A DNA stretch of 64,000 nt, taken from NCBI RefSeq assembly GCF_027938815.1, contig NZ_CP115913.1:616001-680000 (forward strand), read 5' to 3'. Source of the DNA: Oceanirhabdus sp. W0125-5 (GTDB taxonomy: Bacteria; Bacillota; Clostridia; Clostridiales; Clostridiaceae). This document shows positions 26,780-35,755 of this stretch, piece after piece. The position numbers were made by a program, and so were the translations under genes. Within the stretch, counting starts at the first letter, position 1. The number at the start of each line of letters is the position of its first letter. The notes under the pieces are model-generated. The model did no database searches and had not been told where the DNA came from. It was given only the letters and a program-made list of their open reading frames with translations.

Positions 26780-27700
26780 ATGAAAGAGATAATAAGAACT
26801 TATGATTTAACAAAGAAGTTTGGTAATAAGATTATTGTAGATAATGTGAATATGACAATAAATAAAGGACAAATATATGGTTTCTTAGGAAGAAATGGGG
26901 CAGGTAAAACAACTACATTGAGAATGTTAATGGGATTGATTTCACCTACTAAGGGAGAATATGAACTCTTTGGAAAGAAGATGGGGAACAGAGAGGTATT
27001 AGGAAGAATTGGATCTATAATTGAAACTCCTGGATTTTATCCTAATCTTACAGCAAGAGAGAATTTAGATATTCATAGAAGAATGATGGGTATTCCTAAC
27101 AAAGAATATATAGAAGAGGCTTTAGACTTAGCTGGATTACACAACTATGATATTAAGAAAAAGAAAGTTAAGAAATTCTCTTTGGGTATGAAGCAGAGAT
27201 TAGGGTTAGCTAGAGCTCTTTTGCATAAGCCAGAATTATTAATTCTTGATGAGCCAACTAATGGATTAGATCCAGTTGGAATAAAGGAGATAAGAGAAAC
27301 ATTAATAAAATTGAACAAAGAAAGAGAATTGACAATAATAGTATCAAGTCATATTCTTGGTGAAATACAACAATTAGCATCTAATATTGGAATAATTCAT
27401 GATGGTAAGCTTCTTGAGGAGATTGATTACAGCGAGTTTAGAGAAAGTAATAGAAATTATGTTAATTTACATGTGAGTGATGATAAGAAGGCGGTTACTT
27501 TACTAGAAACTGAGTTTGGCATAAGAAATTACACAGTAACAGAGCCTAATAAAATAAGAATTTATGACATGATTCATAAATCAAATGAGATAGCAAGAAA
27601 GATGATAACTAACAGTGTAGATGTTCATGAAGTGAGCGTAATGAATGATAATCTCGAGGATTACTTTATTAAAATTACAGGGGGAAATAAAAGTGCTTGA
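26780..27700 (+). CDS. LanF/BcrA-like ABC ATPase
   Basis: 306 residues from the ATG at 26780, which has GGAGGG upstream; a reading from 26708 lacks a site. Walker A GRNGAGKTT (about 38-46), signature FSLGMKQRLGLARAL, Walker B LLILDEPTNGLDP and SSHILGE. The C-terminal 90 residues match the extension of bacitracin/lantibiotic-immunity ATPases. Two membrane proteins follow in the same operon, the first overlapping by 8 nt. The layout (one ATPase, two about 245-residue permeases) is that of LanFEG/BcrAB-type self-protection exporters; the substrate is not shown. Confidence 0.9.
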   Translation: MKEIIRTYDLTKKFGNKIIVDNVNMTINKGQIYGFLGRNGAGKTTTLRMLMGLISPTKGEYELFGKKMGNREVLGRIGSIIETPGFYPNLTARENLDIHRRMMGIPNKEYIEEALDLAGLHNYDIKKKKVKKFSLGMKQRLGLARALLHKPELLILDEPTNGLDPVGIKEIRETLIKLNKERELTIIVSSHILGEIQQLASNIGIIHDGKLLEEIDYSEFRESNRNYVNLHVSDDKKAVTLLETEFGIRNYTVTEPNKIRIYDMIHKSNEIARKMITNSVDVHEVSVMNDNLEDYFIKITGGNKSA

Positions 27701-28433
27701 TTTTATTTATTGTGAGATATTGAAATTTAAACGTACGGGTTTTTTAATATCAGGAATCTTATTTAGCCTTATTTGGTTACCATTAGCTCTCTTTAATACT
27801 GAGCTAACTGGAGAGGGCGCATGGTACTTAATGTTCTATAAATTTGAATATATTACTTTTGGTTTTCTATATACAATAATTATAACTATACTTGTTTCAC
27901 TTATTTTTACAAGAGAAGTGAGACAGGACACTGCAAATGTTGCATTTTGTTACCCAAGCGGAAGAACTGGTGTTATTATAAACAAACTTTTAGCTGGAGC
28001 AATAATAATAGGCATTATATATTGTGTCTCATTCATTATGAATATTATAGGTGGGATGATTTTTATTAAACAACCTGTAAACGTAGCAGCAATACTAAAT
28101 CATGGTAAGGTGTTTTTAGTTTCTTACTTATTACAGATAAGTATAATGCCATTGGCAGCACTGATTGCTATGTTATTTGGAAATATAGTATTTTCTTTTA
28201 GTTATGCAATGATATTGATGGTTGCTAACTTTGCTTATGCTTTTAATGATACCTATAGATCAGTTACATTTGGAATACTTCCAGTAATAATAAATTTGAA
28301 TACTCCATCATCTATGGTAGATAAGCCTATAAATATATTAATATCAAATCAAAGTATAACTTTAGGTGTATGTGTATTCATAATTGGATTATTAGGATGT
28401 TTTATTTATGGAAGAAAAGCGAGTATAAATTAG
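27693..28433 (+). CDS. ABC-2 permease (LanE/BcrB-like)
   Basis: 246 residues from a GTG at 27693 with AGGGGGAA upstream, overlapping the ATPase stop by 8 nt. Six hydrophobic segments; the N-terminus CEILKFKRTGFLISGILF resembles the cytoplasmic start and first membrane helix of lantibiotic-immunity permeases. The FTREVRQDTANVAFCYPSGRTGVIINKLLA segment (about 88-117) is the typical loop. Confidence 0.82.
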   Translation: MLDFIYCEILKFKRTGFLISGILFSLIWLPLALFNTELTGEGAWYLMFYKFEYITFGFLYTIIITILVSLIFTREVRQDTANVAFCYPSGRTGVIINKLLAGAIIIGIIYCVSFIMNIIGGMIFIKQPVNVAAILNHGKVFLVSYLLQISIMPLAALIAMLFGNIVFSFSYAMILMVANFAYAFNDTYRSVTFGILPVIINLNTPSSMVDKPINILISNQSITLGVCVFIIGLLGCFIYGRKASIN

Positions 28434-28444
28434 GAGGAATATAT

Positions 28445-29179
28445 ATGGGAACTATAGTTTTATGTGAGTTAAAGAAAGTTAAACCAAAATGGTGGCAGTT
28501 ATTATTAATTTCATTTGTTTTATATCAAGTTGGTGGAATGTTTTTAGGAATATCATTAGATAGTGCAGATAAATTATTTACATGGGTACAGCTGGGGTTA
28601 TTCTCATATACTTATTTAGCAGCTACAAATATTTTAGCAGCAGTGGTCATATTGAATGAGTTTACAAATAAAGCTGCAACAACTACATTTACTTATAAGC
28701 AAGAGAGATGGAAAATTTATATTGGAAAGATAATAACTATATTTATAATATCATTGATGATTTATGCTATAATATTTTGTTTTATGCTGATAATAAGTTT
28801 TATAAGTTTTAGAAGTACTCTTACTTTAGAAGTTATAGTAAAACATTTAGTATTAACATTAAAAGCATATGGATATCAAATGCTTATGGTAACAGGTACA
28901 GCTAGCATAGCGTTGGTTTGTAAAAATTATGTTGCACCAATTATATATATTGGAATACAATTATTCTTTAGTTTTTTATATTTAAATTCATTTGCTATGA
29001 GACCATATGTACCATTTTCTTTACCTGTAGTTAATAATCTTATGTTAATCAAGGATCAGTACAGGATTCTAAAAGGGTTAGCTGTACAACCAAGTCAAGT
29101 AGCAATAGCTGTTATTTTATTCATTGGTGGATTAGCATTGGGACTTATATACACAAATAAAATGGAAGTTGAGAAATAA
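28445..29179 (+). CDS. ABC-2 permease (LanG-like)
   Basis: 244 residues from the ATG at 28445 with AGGAGG 6 nt upstream. Six hydrophobic segments with the same plan as its partner: CELKKVKPKWWQLLLIS start and EFTNKAATTTFTYKQERWKIYIGKII loop. It starts 11 nt after the previous stop. The two permeases should pair with the ATPase at 26780. Confidence 0.82.
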   Translation: MGTIVLCELKKVKPKWWQLLLISFVLYQVGGMFLGISLDSADKLFTWVQLGLFSYTYLAATNILAAVVILNEFTNKAATTTFTYKQERWKIYIGKIITIFIISLMIYAIIFCFMLIISFISFRSTLTLEVIVKHLVLTLKAYGYQMLMVTGTASIALVCKNYVAPIIYIGIQLFFSFLYLNSFAMRPYVPFSLPVVNNLMLIKDQYRILKGLAVQPSQVAIAVILFIGGLALGLIYTNKMEVEK

Positions 29180-29290
29180 ATAAGATAGGTAGCAAATGAT
29201 TATAATTGAATAATGCCTACCCCAAAAAAATAATGTATGTAATAATATTTTTATGAAAGAAAACATTATTTAAGTAAAGGGGTTGGTTGA

Positions 29291-30262
29291 TTGAATATAA
29301 AAATTAGAAGTGAAAAAATCAAGGATTATAGAAGAATTGCGGAGATAAATTCTTTGGCCTTTGAAAGGGAATTTGAGAAGGAATATGTAGGCGAGGTAAC
29401 TATGGTTGATTCTTTAAGACATGGAAGTATGTTTGATGAAGAATTATCTTTAGTTGCAGAGCTAGAAGGAAAAGTTGTTGGACACGTGTTATTTTACCCT
29501 TATGATATGTATTTAAATGGTAAAGTTATTAAAACAGTTTGTTTAGGTCCAATAGCAGTAGATCCAGAGATTCAAAAGAGTGGAATCGGTGGAAAACTAA
29601 TTGAAGAAGGGCATAAAATTCTCAAAGAAAAAGGCTATAAGCTATCATTCTTATACGGGCACCCTACCTATTATCCTAGATTTGGATATATACAGAATAT
29701 GGTTGGTAAAAGTACTATTAAATTTGAAATTCATAACATAGAGCTATTAAAAACAGCTAGTGATAATATAGAAGCAAGAACAGTTAAACCTTGTGATTTA
29801 AATGAGTTAATGAGTATATGGGAAAAGTGGCATGGTGGTATAGATTTAGCTCTAAAACCAGGTGAAGGAATTATGGAGTGGAGATCATATATGCCAGATA
29901 TAAAGGCATCTGTATTTTTAAAGGGTAATGAGATAATTGGATACGTTAGGTATAATAAAAATAATCTGAAAGATATAAGAATGTTTATTGCTAAGGATAA
30001 AGAAGCTACTATGAGTATATTAAAATATCTTAAAAATATCGCCAATGAGAAGGAAATTCAGATACCTATTCATCCTGATTCTCTATCCATGAGTTGCTTT
30101 GAGGATATAAAATATGAAGTTGACTTACAGAAATGGGATGTTGGGATGATTAAGATTTTAGATGAAAGTGATAATGATGTTAAAGCTTACTGTAAAGAGG
30201 TTCAAGAAGATATAAGAAAACCAGGTTTAATATTATATCCTCCTAGTGTGGATATGGCTTAA
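29291..30262 (+). CDS. GNAT acetyltransferase with C-terminal extension
   Basis: 323 residues; TTG start with AAAGGGGTTGG upstream. The N-terminal half is a GNAT domain (YhbS/Eis-like): VCLGPIAVDPEIQKSGIGGKLIEEG (about 78-102), then LSFLYGHPTYYPRFGY. The second half (about 155-250) may be a degenerate GNAT-like domain, common in Eis-related enzymes. The substrate is unknown. It is first in a series of acetyltransferase and methyltransferase genes up to 36.6 kb. Confidence 0.82.
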   Translation: MNIKIRSEKIKDYRRIAEINSLAFEREFEKEYVGEVTMVDSLRHGSMFDEELSLVAELEGKVVGHVLFYPYDMYLNGKVIKTVCLGPIAVDPEIQKSGIGGKLIEEGHKILKEKGYKLSFLYGHPTYYPRFGYIQNMVGKSTIKFEIHNIELLKTASDNIEARTVKPCDLNELMSIWEKWHGGIDLALKPGEGIMEWRSYMPDIKASVFLKGNEIIGYVRYNKNNLKDIRMFIAKDKEATMSILKYLKNIANEKEIQIPIHPDSLSMSCFEDIKYEVDLQKWDVGMIKILDESDNDVKAYCKEVQEDIRKPGLILYPPSVDMA

Positions 30263-30264
30263 GC

Positions 30265-30360
30265 AGGGGGACGGTTCTCAAAAAATTATAATTCCTCTAA
30301 TTTGGATTGATTCCAGATTGGAGGATTTTTATTTTTAGGAGGGACAGTTCTCATTTTTTT
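30265..30360. repeat. Family A repeat, copy 3 (two direct halves)
   Basis: Two arms in the same orientation, GGGGGACGGTTCTCA (30265-30279) and AGGGACAGTTCTCA (30340-30353), flank an unrelated hairpin (CCTCTAATTTGGA/TCCAGATTGGAGG, about 30294-30324) with a T-rich tail, which looks like the terminator of the GNAT gene. The arms do not form the usual inverted pair. Confidence 0.65.
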
Positions 30361-30380
30361 AGAAAAAGTTTATAATAATG

Positions 30381-30411
30381 TTGACCTTAACCTAAGGCTA
30401 AGGTTTATACT
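30381..30411 (+). promoter_or_regulatory. MerR-type promoter with 19-bp spacer and palindrome
   Basis: TTGACC (30381-30386), a 19-nt spacer and TATACT (30406-30411). A near-perfect palindrome ACCTTAACCT-A-AGGCTAAGGT (30384-30404) sits between the boxes, as in MerR-regulated promoters. Confidence 0.8.
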
Positions 30412-30443
30412 CTAAATCATAAGAGATATTTAGGGGGTTAATA

Positions 30444-31487
30444 ATGAATAAAAGATATAATATTAAAGAGGTAGCAGAGATATTTAAGATTCCAGCTAAT
30501 AAGTTGAGATTTTATGAGAAGAAAGGTTTACTCAAGCCTAAAAGAGGTGAAAACAACTATAGATATTATAGTGAAGATGATTTTATAAGAATTCAAACTA
30601 TACTTATGTACAGAACATTGAATCTTTCAGTTGAAGATATTAGCGATTTATTAGCAAATAGTGAAAAAGCTAATGTGCTTGATCATTTTTATAAACAGTG
30701 GGAAGCTGTAAACAATAGTATTCATCGTATGAGAGATGTTAAAAATTCATTGGAAAAGATAATGGATTCAATCTATGATGGTAATAATGATGGGGTTATG
30801 GAAGGGATCATAAAATCAGCTCAAGAACTCAATAGTATTCAAGAAACAAGAGAAAATTGGAAAGATAAATGGAATTTTGATAGCTGGGCAAAAAGCTATG
30901 ATAAAAGTGTGAAGAATGAAGTAGGGACATTAAATCTTTATAGAAAGTATGATGAGTTACTTGATACTGTGTATTTGAAAGCATCAGAAGGGTTAAAGCA
31001 AAGTGATTCTATCTTAGATATAGGGGTTGGTACAGGGAACTTATCAAATAGATTTTTAGAGAAGGGATATAGTGTTACTGGTGTAGATCAATCAAGGGAA
31101 ATGATGAATGTTGCCAAGAATAAATATCCTAATTTAAAGTTAAGATTAGGGGAGTTTCTTAAGTTGCCTTTTGATAATGGTTCATTTGAATGTATAGTGT
31201 CAACATATGCCTTTCACCATCTTAATGATGAAGAGAAGAAGCTAGCAATAAAGGAAATGATGAGAGTACTAACGGCTGAGGGTACTATTGTAATCGGGGA
31301 TATGATGTTTAAAGATGAAGAAAGTAGAAGAGAAATATTTGATAGATATACTAAAGAACAAATTGAAGAGATAGAAGATGAATATTATTCTGATATCAGT
31401 GTTTTAAGAGAAGAGTTTATTAAATATGGAAAAACAGTTGATGTACAGAGAATAGACGAATTAATATATGTGGTGCATGTTTATTAG
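30444..31487 (+). CDS. MerR regulator fused to SAM methyltransferase
   Basis: 347 residues, ATG with GGGGG upstream. Residues 1-75 are a MerR winged helix (YNIKEVAEIFKIPANKLRFYEKKGLL, then NNYRYYSEDD), followed by a helical dimerisation stretch (about 75-125). Residues 140-347 are a class I methyltransferase: WAKSYD lead, motif I ILDIGVGTGNLS, VTGVDQS and AFHHLNDEEK. The promoter has a 19-bp spacer and palindrome, so the protein probably controls its own gene. The joining of sensor/regulator with an enzyme is uncommon; the methyltransferase may bind SAM or the inducer. Confidence 0.88.
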   Translation: MNKRYNIKEVAEIFKIPANKLRFYEKKGLLKPKRGENNYRYYSEDDFIRIQTILMYRTLNLSVEDISDLLANSEKANVLDHFYKQWEAVNNSIHRMRDVKNSLEKIMDSIYDGNNDGVMEGIIKSAQELNSIQETRENWKDKWNFDSWAKSYDKSVKNEVGTLNLYRKYDELLDTVYLKASEGLKQSDSILDIGVGTGNLSNRFLEKGYSVTGVDQSREMMNVAKNKYPNLKLRLGEFLKLPFDNGSFECIVSTYAFHHLNDEEKKLAIKEMMRVLTAEGTIVIGDMMFKDEESRREIFDRYTKEQIEEIEDEYYSDISVLREEFIKYGKTVDVQRIDELIYVVHVY

Positions 31488-31497
31488 GTAAATTAGG

Positions 31498-31554
31498 AGG
31501 GACAGTTCTCAAGATTTTATTATTTATAAGGATGAAATCTTGAGAACTGTCCCT
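31498..31554. repeat. Family A inverted repeat, copy 4
   Basis: Arms AGGGACAGTTCTCAAGATTT and its complement, 20 bp perfect, 10 nt after the MerR-fusion stop. The following 80 nt resemble the stretch after copy 5, indicating a duplicated unit. Confidence 0.9.
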
Positions 31555-31839
31555 TAGAATTTTAAGTGAAGAATAATTATAATTAAAATTTACCTATTAG
31601 TTAATTTGTTGGTTATGATACAATAAAATTGGACAAGCTTGGGAAAGTGATAAACGCCAAGTTAGAGGATATATAGAGTTGGATTATAACATAAAGAAAA
31701 TCCAGCAATATCATATGACACTTATAAGTAAACTTAAATTAGATATATTATGGAGGTGTTATAGATATGAACGTCTGTGCATTTTTACAAGGATAAATAA
31801 TAAATCACAATACTTTGTATGCGCAGGAGGTAATATTTA
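31555..31839 (+). other. Intergenic leader region of methyltransferase gene
   Basis: No gene is supported here. A promoter-like ATGATACAATAAAAT (31614-31628) is shared with the region before the GNAT copy at 33732. A ribosome site (GGAGGTG) precedes a 9-codon ORF (31767-31796, MNVCAFLQG), possibly a decayed gene start. Confidence 0.35.
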
Positions 31840-32598
31840 ATGAAATATTCAAAGAAAGAATTGCAAAGAGAATTAACACTACCACAATTTCCTTTATCAG
31901 CGAAATATGATATTGAGTGGGTAAATGAAAATGAAATGGGACCAAATTCAATGTGGTTGGTAGAGTTCCTTTTAAATAAAATGAAACTGAGAAATGGGAT
32001 GAAGGTGCTAGATTTAGGATGTGGAAAAGCACTAACATCTATATTTCTTGCAAAAGAATTTGGTGTCAAAGTTTGGGCAGCAGATTTATGGATAGGTGCA
32101 ACTGAAAATTATCAAAGAATTAAAGAACAAGGTGTTGATGATTTGGTATATCCAATTCATGCAGATGCTCACAGTTTACCATTTGCACATGGTTTTTTTG
32201 ATGCAATTGTAAGTATTGATGCATATCATTACTTTGGGACAAATGAGATGTATTTAGAAAGCCTAATCCGATACTTAAAGCCTAATGGTCAAATTGGAAT
32301 AGTGGTTCCTTCAGTTCATAAGGAGTTTGATAGTAAAGTTCCAGAAAATCTTAAACCATATTGGGAACCATATTTATTTACGCATCATTCTCCAAATTGG
32401 TGGAAAGAACTTTGGGAACGTTCAGAAACTGTTACAGTTCAAGTTGCAGATACAATGCCAAATGGTTATGATAATTGGTTAAAGTGGGATAAAACTTTAA
32501 AAGAAGCAGGGATTCTTAAGCGTAATGGGGATGTTGAAATGCTAGAAGCTGATGGTGGCAATTTTACTTTCGCAAGGATAGTTGCTAATAAAAAGTAG
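31840..32598 (+). CDS. Class I SAM-dependent methyltransferase
   Basis: 252 residues, ATG with GGAGG upstream. Motif I is VLDLGCGKALTSIFLA (about 51-66); the acidic residue of motif II is in VWAADLW; motif IV FDAIVSIDAYHYFG. The last 80 residues include HHSPNWWKELWERS and KWDKTLKE, which I associate with small-molecule methyltransferases of clostridia and bacilli. Substrate unknown. It is followed 25 nt later by a GNAT gene, probably an operon. Confidence 0.85.
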   Translation: MKYSKKELQRELTLPQFPLSAKYDIEWVNENEMGPNSMWLVEFLLNKMKLRNGMKVLDLGCGKALTSIFLAKEFGVKVWAADLWIGATENYQRIKEQGVDDLVYPIHADAHSLPFAHGFFDAIVSIDAYHYFGTNEMYLESLIRYLKPNGQIGIVVPSVHKEFDSKVPENLKPYWEPYLFTHHSPNWWKELWERSETVTVQVADTMPNGYDNWLKWDKTLKEAGILKRNGDVEMLEADGGNFTFARIVANKK

Positions 32599-32623
32599 AT
32601 AACAAAAGGAGTAATGATTAAAA

Positions 32624-33523
32624 ATGAAAGAGTATACATTTATTAAGGATTATAAAAAGAATGATGAGTTAAGAAAAAGTTTCAGCAAATTAGCTACAGA
32701 AACTTTTGGTATAGATTTTGAACCTTGGTACAAGCGTGGATTTTGGGAGGAGAATTATGTGTGCTATTCATTAGTTTGTGATAATGAAGTAGTGGCTAAT
32801 GCTTCTGTGAACTATCTTGATGTAGTTGTTGGACAAGATACAATAAAGGCTGTACAGATTGGTACTGTAATGACACATGATTCTCTTAGAAGAAAAGGAT
32901 TAGCAAGAAAGCTTATGGAAAAGATTTTAGATGATCATAAAGAGAAATATGAATTGATTTACTTATTTGGAGATAAGGATGCATTAGGATTCTATTCAAA
33001 ATTTGGATTTGATAATATAAAAGAAACTGAATTTTCAATGAAATTGGATGAAGAAAAGTTCAAGGTATCTGAAAATAAAAATAAACATAATATGAGAAAA
33101 CTTAATATGGATGATAAAGATGATTTAAATATTATTATGAGATTGACCAAAGATAGAAAACCAGTATCAAAAGTATTTAGTGTAGTTAATGATAAATATC
33201 TTCTACTGTTTTATTTTCTTTATGTATATAGAGAGCATATTTATTATTTTGAAGAAGAAGATATTATTGTGGTGTACACAGCCAATGAAGATACTCTACA
33301 GTTAGTAGATATCATTTCTCAAAATGAGGTTAATATAGAAATGGTACTAAACAAAATTATAGATACAAATATAAAAAATGTTCAGTTCCATTTCACTCCA
33401 GAGGATGAAATTGGAAAAGTAATAAAAAGAGAAAGTACTCAAAAGGAGTATGAGGTATTTGTAATGTCTAGAGGAGTACAGTTACCAAAGGAATTTATAT
33501 TCCCTAAGTTATCTCATGCTTAG
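32624..33523 (+). CDS. GNAT acetyltransferase, copy 1
   Basis: 299 residues, ATG preceded by AAGGAG. The N-terminal GNAT domain has VQIGTVMTHDSLRRKGLARKLMEKIL (about 80-105) with the acetyl-CoA loop RRKGLA, then FGDKDALGFYSKFGF. The C-terminal half (about 150-299) is a conserved but unrecognised domain ending in FPKLSHA. A paralog with the same ends follows at 33732 after a family A repeat. Acceptor substrate not known. Confidence 0.83.
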   Translation: MKEYTFIKDYKKNDELRKSFSKLATETFGIDFEPWYKRGFWEENYVCYSLVCDNEVVANASVNYLDVVVGQDTIKAVQIGTVMTHDSLRRKGLARKLMEKILDDHKEKYELIYLFGDKDALGFYSKFGFDNIKETEFSMKLDEEKFKVSENKNKHNMRKLNMDDKDDLNIIMRLTKDRKPVSKVFSVVNDKYLLLFYFLYVYREHIYYFEEEDIIVVYTANEDTLQLVDIISQNEVNIEMVLNKIIDTNIKNVQFHFTPEDEIGKVIKRESTQKEYEVFVMSRGVQLPKEFIFPKLSHA

Positions 33524-33553
33524 TTATACTAGGTAATACTAGGTAATACTAGG

Positions 33554-33610
33554 AGGGACAGTTCTCAATATTTCGTTGTTATAAATAATGAAATGTTGAG
33601 AACTGTCCCT
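33554..33610. repeat. Family A inverted repeat, copy 5
   Basis: Arms AGGGACAGTTCTCAATATTTC and GAAATGTTGAGAACTGTCCCT pair along 21 bp with one G:T pair. It lies 30 nt after GNAT copy 1. Confidence 0.9.
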
Positions 33611-33731
33611 TAAAATTTTAGGTAAAAGATGATTATAATCAAAATACACCTATTAAATAATTTACTGTAAATGATACAATAAAATGGTAAATGAATAAAT
33701 GTCAAAAAATAATTTTAGGAGTAACTATAAA

Positions 33732-34625
33732 ATGAAAGAGTATAGATTTATTAAAGATTATAAAAATAATGATGAATTAAGGCATAGTTTCAGTAAATTA
33801 GCAATAGAAACGTTTGGTATTGATTTTGAACCATGGTATAAACGTGGTTTCTGGAAAGAGAATTATATATGTTATTCATTTGATTATGATAATGAAATAG
33901 TGGCAAATGTTTCAGTAAACTATCTTGATGTGGTTATTGGAGAAGAGGTAATAAGGGCTATTCAGCTTGGTACTGTTATGAGTGATGAGGCTCATAGGGG
34001 GCAAGGCTTAGTCAGAAGACTTATGGAAAAGGTCTTAGATGATCATAGAGATAAATATGAATTAATATATTTGTTTGCAAACAAGAATGTTTTAGAGTTT
34101 TATCCTAAGTTTGGATTTGTTCATGTGAATGAGATGGAATTCTCAATGGAACTAGATAAATCTAATTTTAAAATATGTGAGAATAAAAATGAATCAAATA
34201 TGCGAAAACTCAACCTAGATAATGAAGAAGATTTAAGTATAATTCTAAGGTTGACGAGCAATAGAAATCCAATATCAAAAACAATAAGTGTGTTGAATGA
34301 TAAATATCTGTTATTGTTCTATTGTATATATGTATTTAGAAATGATATTTATTATCTTGAAGAAGAGGATTGTATCGTGTTGTACAAAGTTACGGAGGAT
34401 ACATTGAAGCTATTCGATATTATTACTGAGAATGATATTAATGTAGAAAAGGTCATAGAAAAAGTTATTGATACAGGTATTAAACATATTGAGTTTCAAT
34501 TTACACCGGACAATAAAATTGGGGAAATAATCAAGAAACAAAGTGAAGATGATCAGTTATTTGTAATATCTAAAGGAATTAAGTTACCAGAGGAATTTGT
34601 ATTTCCTAAATTATCTCATGCTTAG
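33732..34625 (+). CDS. GNAT acetyltransferase, copy 2
   Basis: 297 residues. The ATG at 33732 is preferred over an in-frame ATG at 33699 because it aligns with the start of copy 1 (MKEY-FIKDYK) and has TTAGGAG upstream. It has the GNAT motif LGTVMSDEAHRGQGLVRRLMEKVL, where the loop reads RGQGLV, and the same C-terminal FPKLSHA. It appears to be a tandem duplicate of copy 1 that has since diverged. No downstream partner is obvious. Confidence 0.83.
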   Translation: MKEYRFIKDYKNNDELRHSFSKLAIETFGIDFEPWYKRGFWKENYICYSFDYDNEIVANVSVNYLDVVIGEEVIRAIQLGTVMSDEAHRGQGLVRRLMEKVLDDHRDKYELIYLFANKNVLEFYPKFGFVHVNEMEFSMELDKSNFKICENKNESNMRKLNLDNEEDLSIILRLTSNRNPISKTISVLNDKYLLLFYCIYVFRNDIYYLEEEDCIVLYKVTEDTLKLFDIITENDINVEKVIEKVIDTGIKHIEFQFTPDNKIGEIIKKQSEDDQLFVISKGIKLPEEFVFPKLSHA

Positions 34626-34638
34626 GCATATTATAAAA

Positions 34639-34680
34639 AGCATTTATGTGTTTTTAGTTTAGCAAACCCCATAAATGCTT
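34639..34680 (+). terminator. Hairpin after GNAT copy 2
   Basis: AAGCATTTATG and CATAAATGCTT form a perfect 11-bp stem with a 20-nt loop. There is no T tail, so termination is uncertain. Confidence 0.4.
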
Positions 34681-34736
34681 ATGACGATATTTAATATTTA
34701 TAATAGGTATATAATAAAATTAAGGGGGAATTTATT

Positions 34737-35594
34737 ATGGAAGGGACTAGTATGAAAAATAAATTATTAGAGTGGAAAGAGAATGACTGGAATATTCCTG
34801 AGGAAGTTAATAAGTATGAATTGGCTTTAGAGTTGATAGGAAATTTCAAATCTATAGATCCTATTTTAAGGGATAATCTATCATTGTCATTTTTGTGGGG
34901 AATCATTGATGATGAAATGTTATCAAAAAGTGAAGTAAGTAATTTATTGACTCTTGCATTAAGTGATAAACATTTATTTTATAAGTTAGATTCTCATGAT
35001 GAGGATGCAGTATTTAATAGAGCTTTTTCAGCTCTTATTATAGGAGCTATCATTGGATATCATAATGACATGCTAGAAGAAGGACAAACCATATTATCAA
35101 AAGACGAGATTGTGGAAGTTTTCAATATGCTTATGGAATATTTAAAGAAAGAAAAAGATGTTAGAGGTTATGTAGATGTAAAAGGATGGGCACACTCAGC
35201 TGCTCATACTGGAGATGCCTTAGCTAGTCTTGCTGGTTGCAGTGAATTAAGTCACGAGAACATGATAGAAATATTAAATGGAATCAGAGAAAAGGTTACT
35301 ATAGATTACTATGTATATAAAAATGTAGAAGCAGAGAGAATTACCACTGTAATTATGAATATATTTAATAGAGATGACATAAAAGAAGAAGATATTATAG
35401 AATGGATAAGAAGTTTTGATGATCTTGAAAAACCCAAAACTAATCCTGAGTATCATAACTTTATTGAGAATACTAAAAACTTTCTTAGAAGTATGTACTT
35501 TAGATTTAAGTTTAAGGGAGTTAATATAGAGTTATTAAATGAAATTGAAAAAGTATTAAATAAAATTAATGAAAGATTTAATGAGTTTATTTAA
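34737..35594 (+). CDS. DUF2785 protein, copy 1
   Basis: 285 residues, cytoplasmic, mostly helical and acidic. ATG at 34737 with GGGGGAAT 5 nt upstream; a second ATG (34752) aligns with the copy 2 start region. The central KEKDVRGYVDVKGWAHSAAHTGDALASLAG (about 138-168) is the conserved core of DUF2785. The WAHSAAHTGD histidines could bind metal or substrate, but no function is known for the family. A paralog follows at 35756. Confidence 0.8.
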   Translation: MEGTSMKNKLLEWKENDWNIPEEVNKYELALELIGNFKSIDPILRDNLSLSFLWGIIDDEMLSKSEVSNLLTLALSDKHLFYKLDSHDEDAVFNRAFSALIIGAIIGYHNDMLEEGQTILSKDEIVEVFNMLMEYLKKEKDVRGYVDVKGWAHSAAHTGDALASLAGCSELSHENMIEILNGIREKVTIDYYVYKNVEAERITTVIMNIFNRDDIKEEDIIEWIRSFDDLEKPKTNPEYHNFIENTKNFLRSMYFRFKFKGVNIELLNEIEKVLNKINERFNEFI

Positions 35595-35605
35595 TACAAC
35601 AAAAT

Positions 35606-35664
35606 AGGGGACAGTTCTCAAGTTTTTACACTGTTAAAGGAGAAAATATTGAGAACTGTCCCCT
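35606..35664. repeat. Family A inverted repeat, copy 6
   Basis: Arms AGGGGACAGTTCTCAA and complement around a long loop. The loop (ACACTGTTAAAGGAGAAAATA) is nearly the same as in copy 7, so the repeat was duplicated with the DUF2785 gene. Confidence 0.9.
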
Positions 35665-35675
35665 TTTATAAAAAA

Positions 35676-35697
35676 CACTGACACACTGATGTCATAG
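35676..35697 (+). promoter_or_regulatory. WYL operator candidate before DUF2785 copy 2
   Basis: CACTGACA (35676-35683), N6, TGTCATAG (35690-35697). Arrangement and spacing match the palindrome at 37671-37692. It overlaps the probable -35 of a promoter with TATAAT at 35707-35712. Confidence 0.5.
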
Positions 35698-35755
35698 TTA
35701 ATAATCTATAATTCTGTTATGGGGTAATAAACTTAACTATAAAGGGGATTTAATT

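Noticed and set aside
31767-31796. Nine-codon ORF with ribosome site as a leader peptide
   Set aside because: No attenuator hairpin or codon run is visible in the short peptide (MNVCAFLQG); possible gene remnant only.
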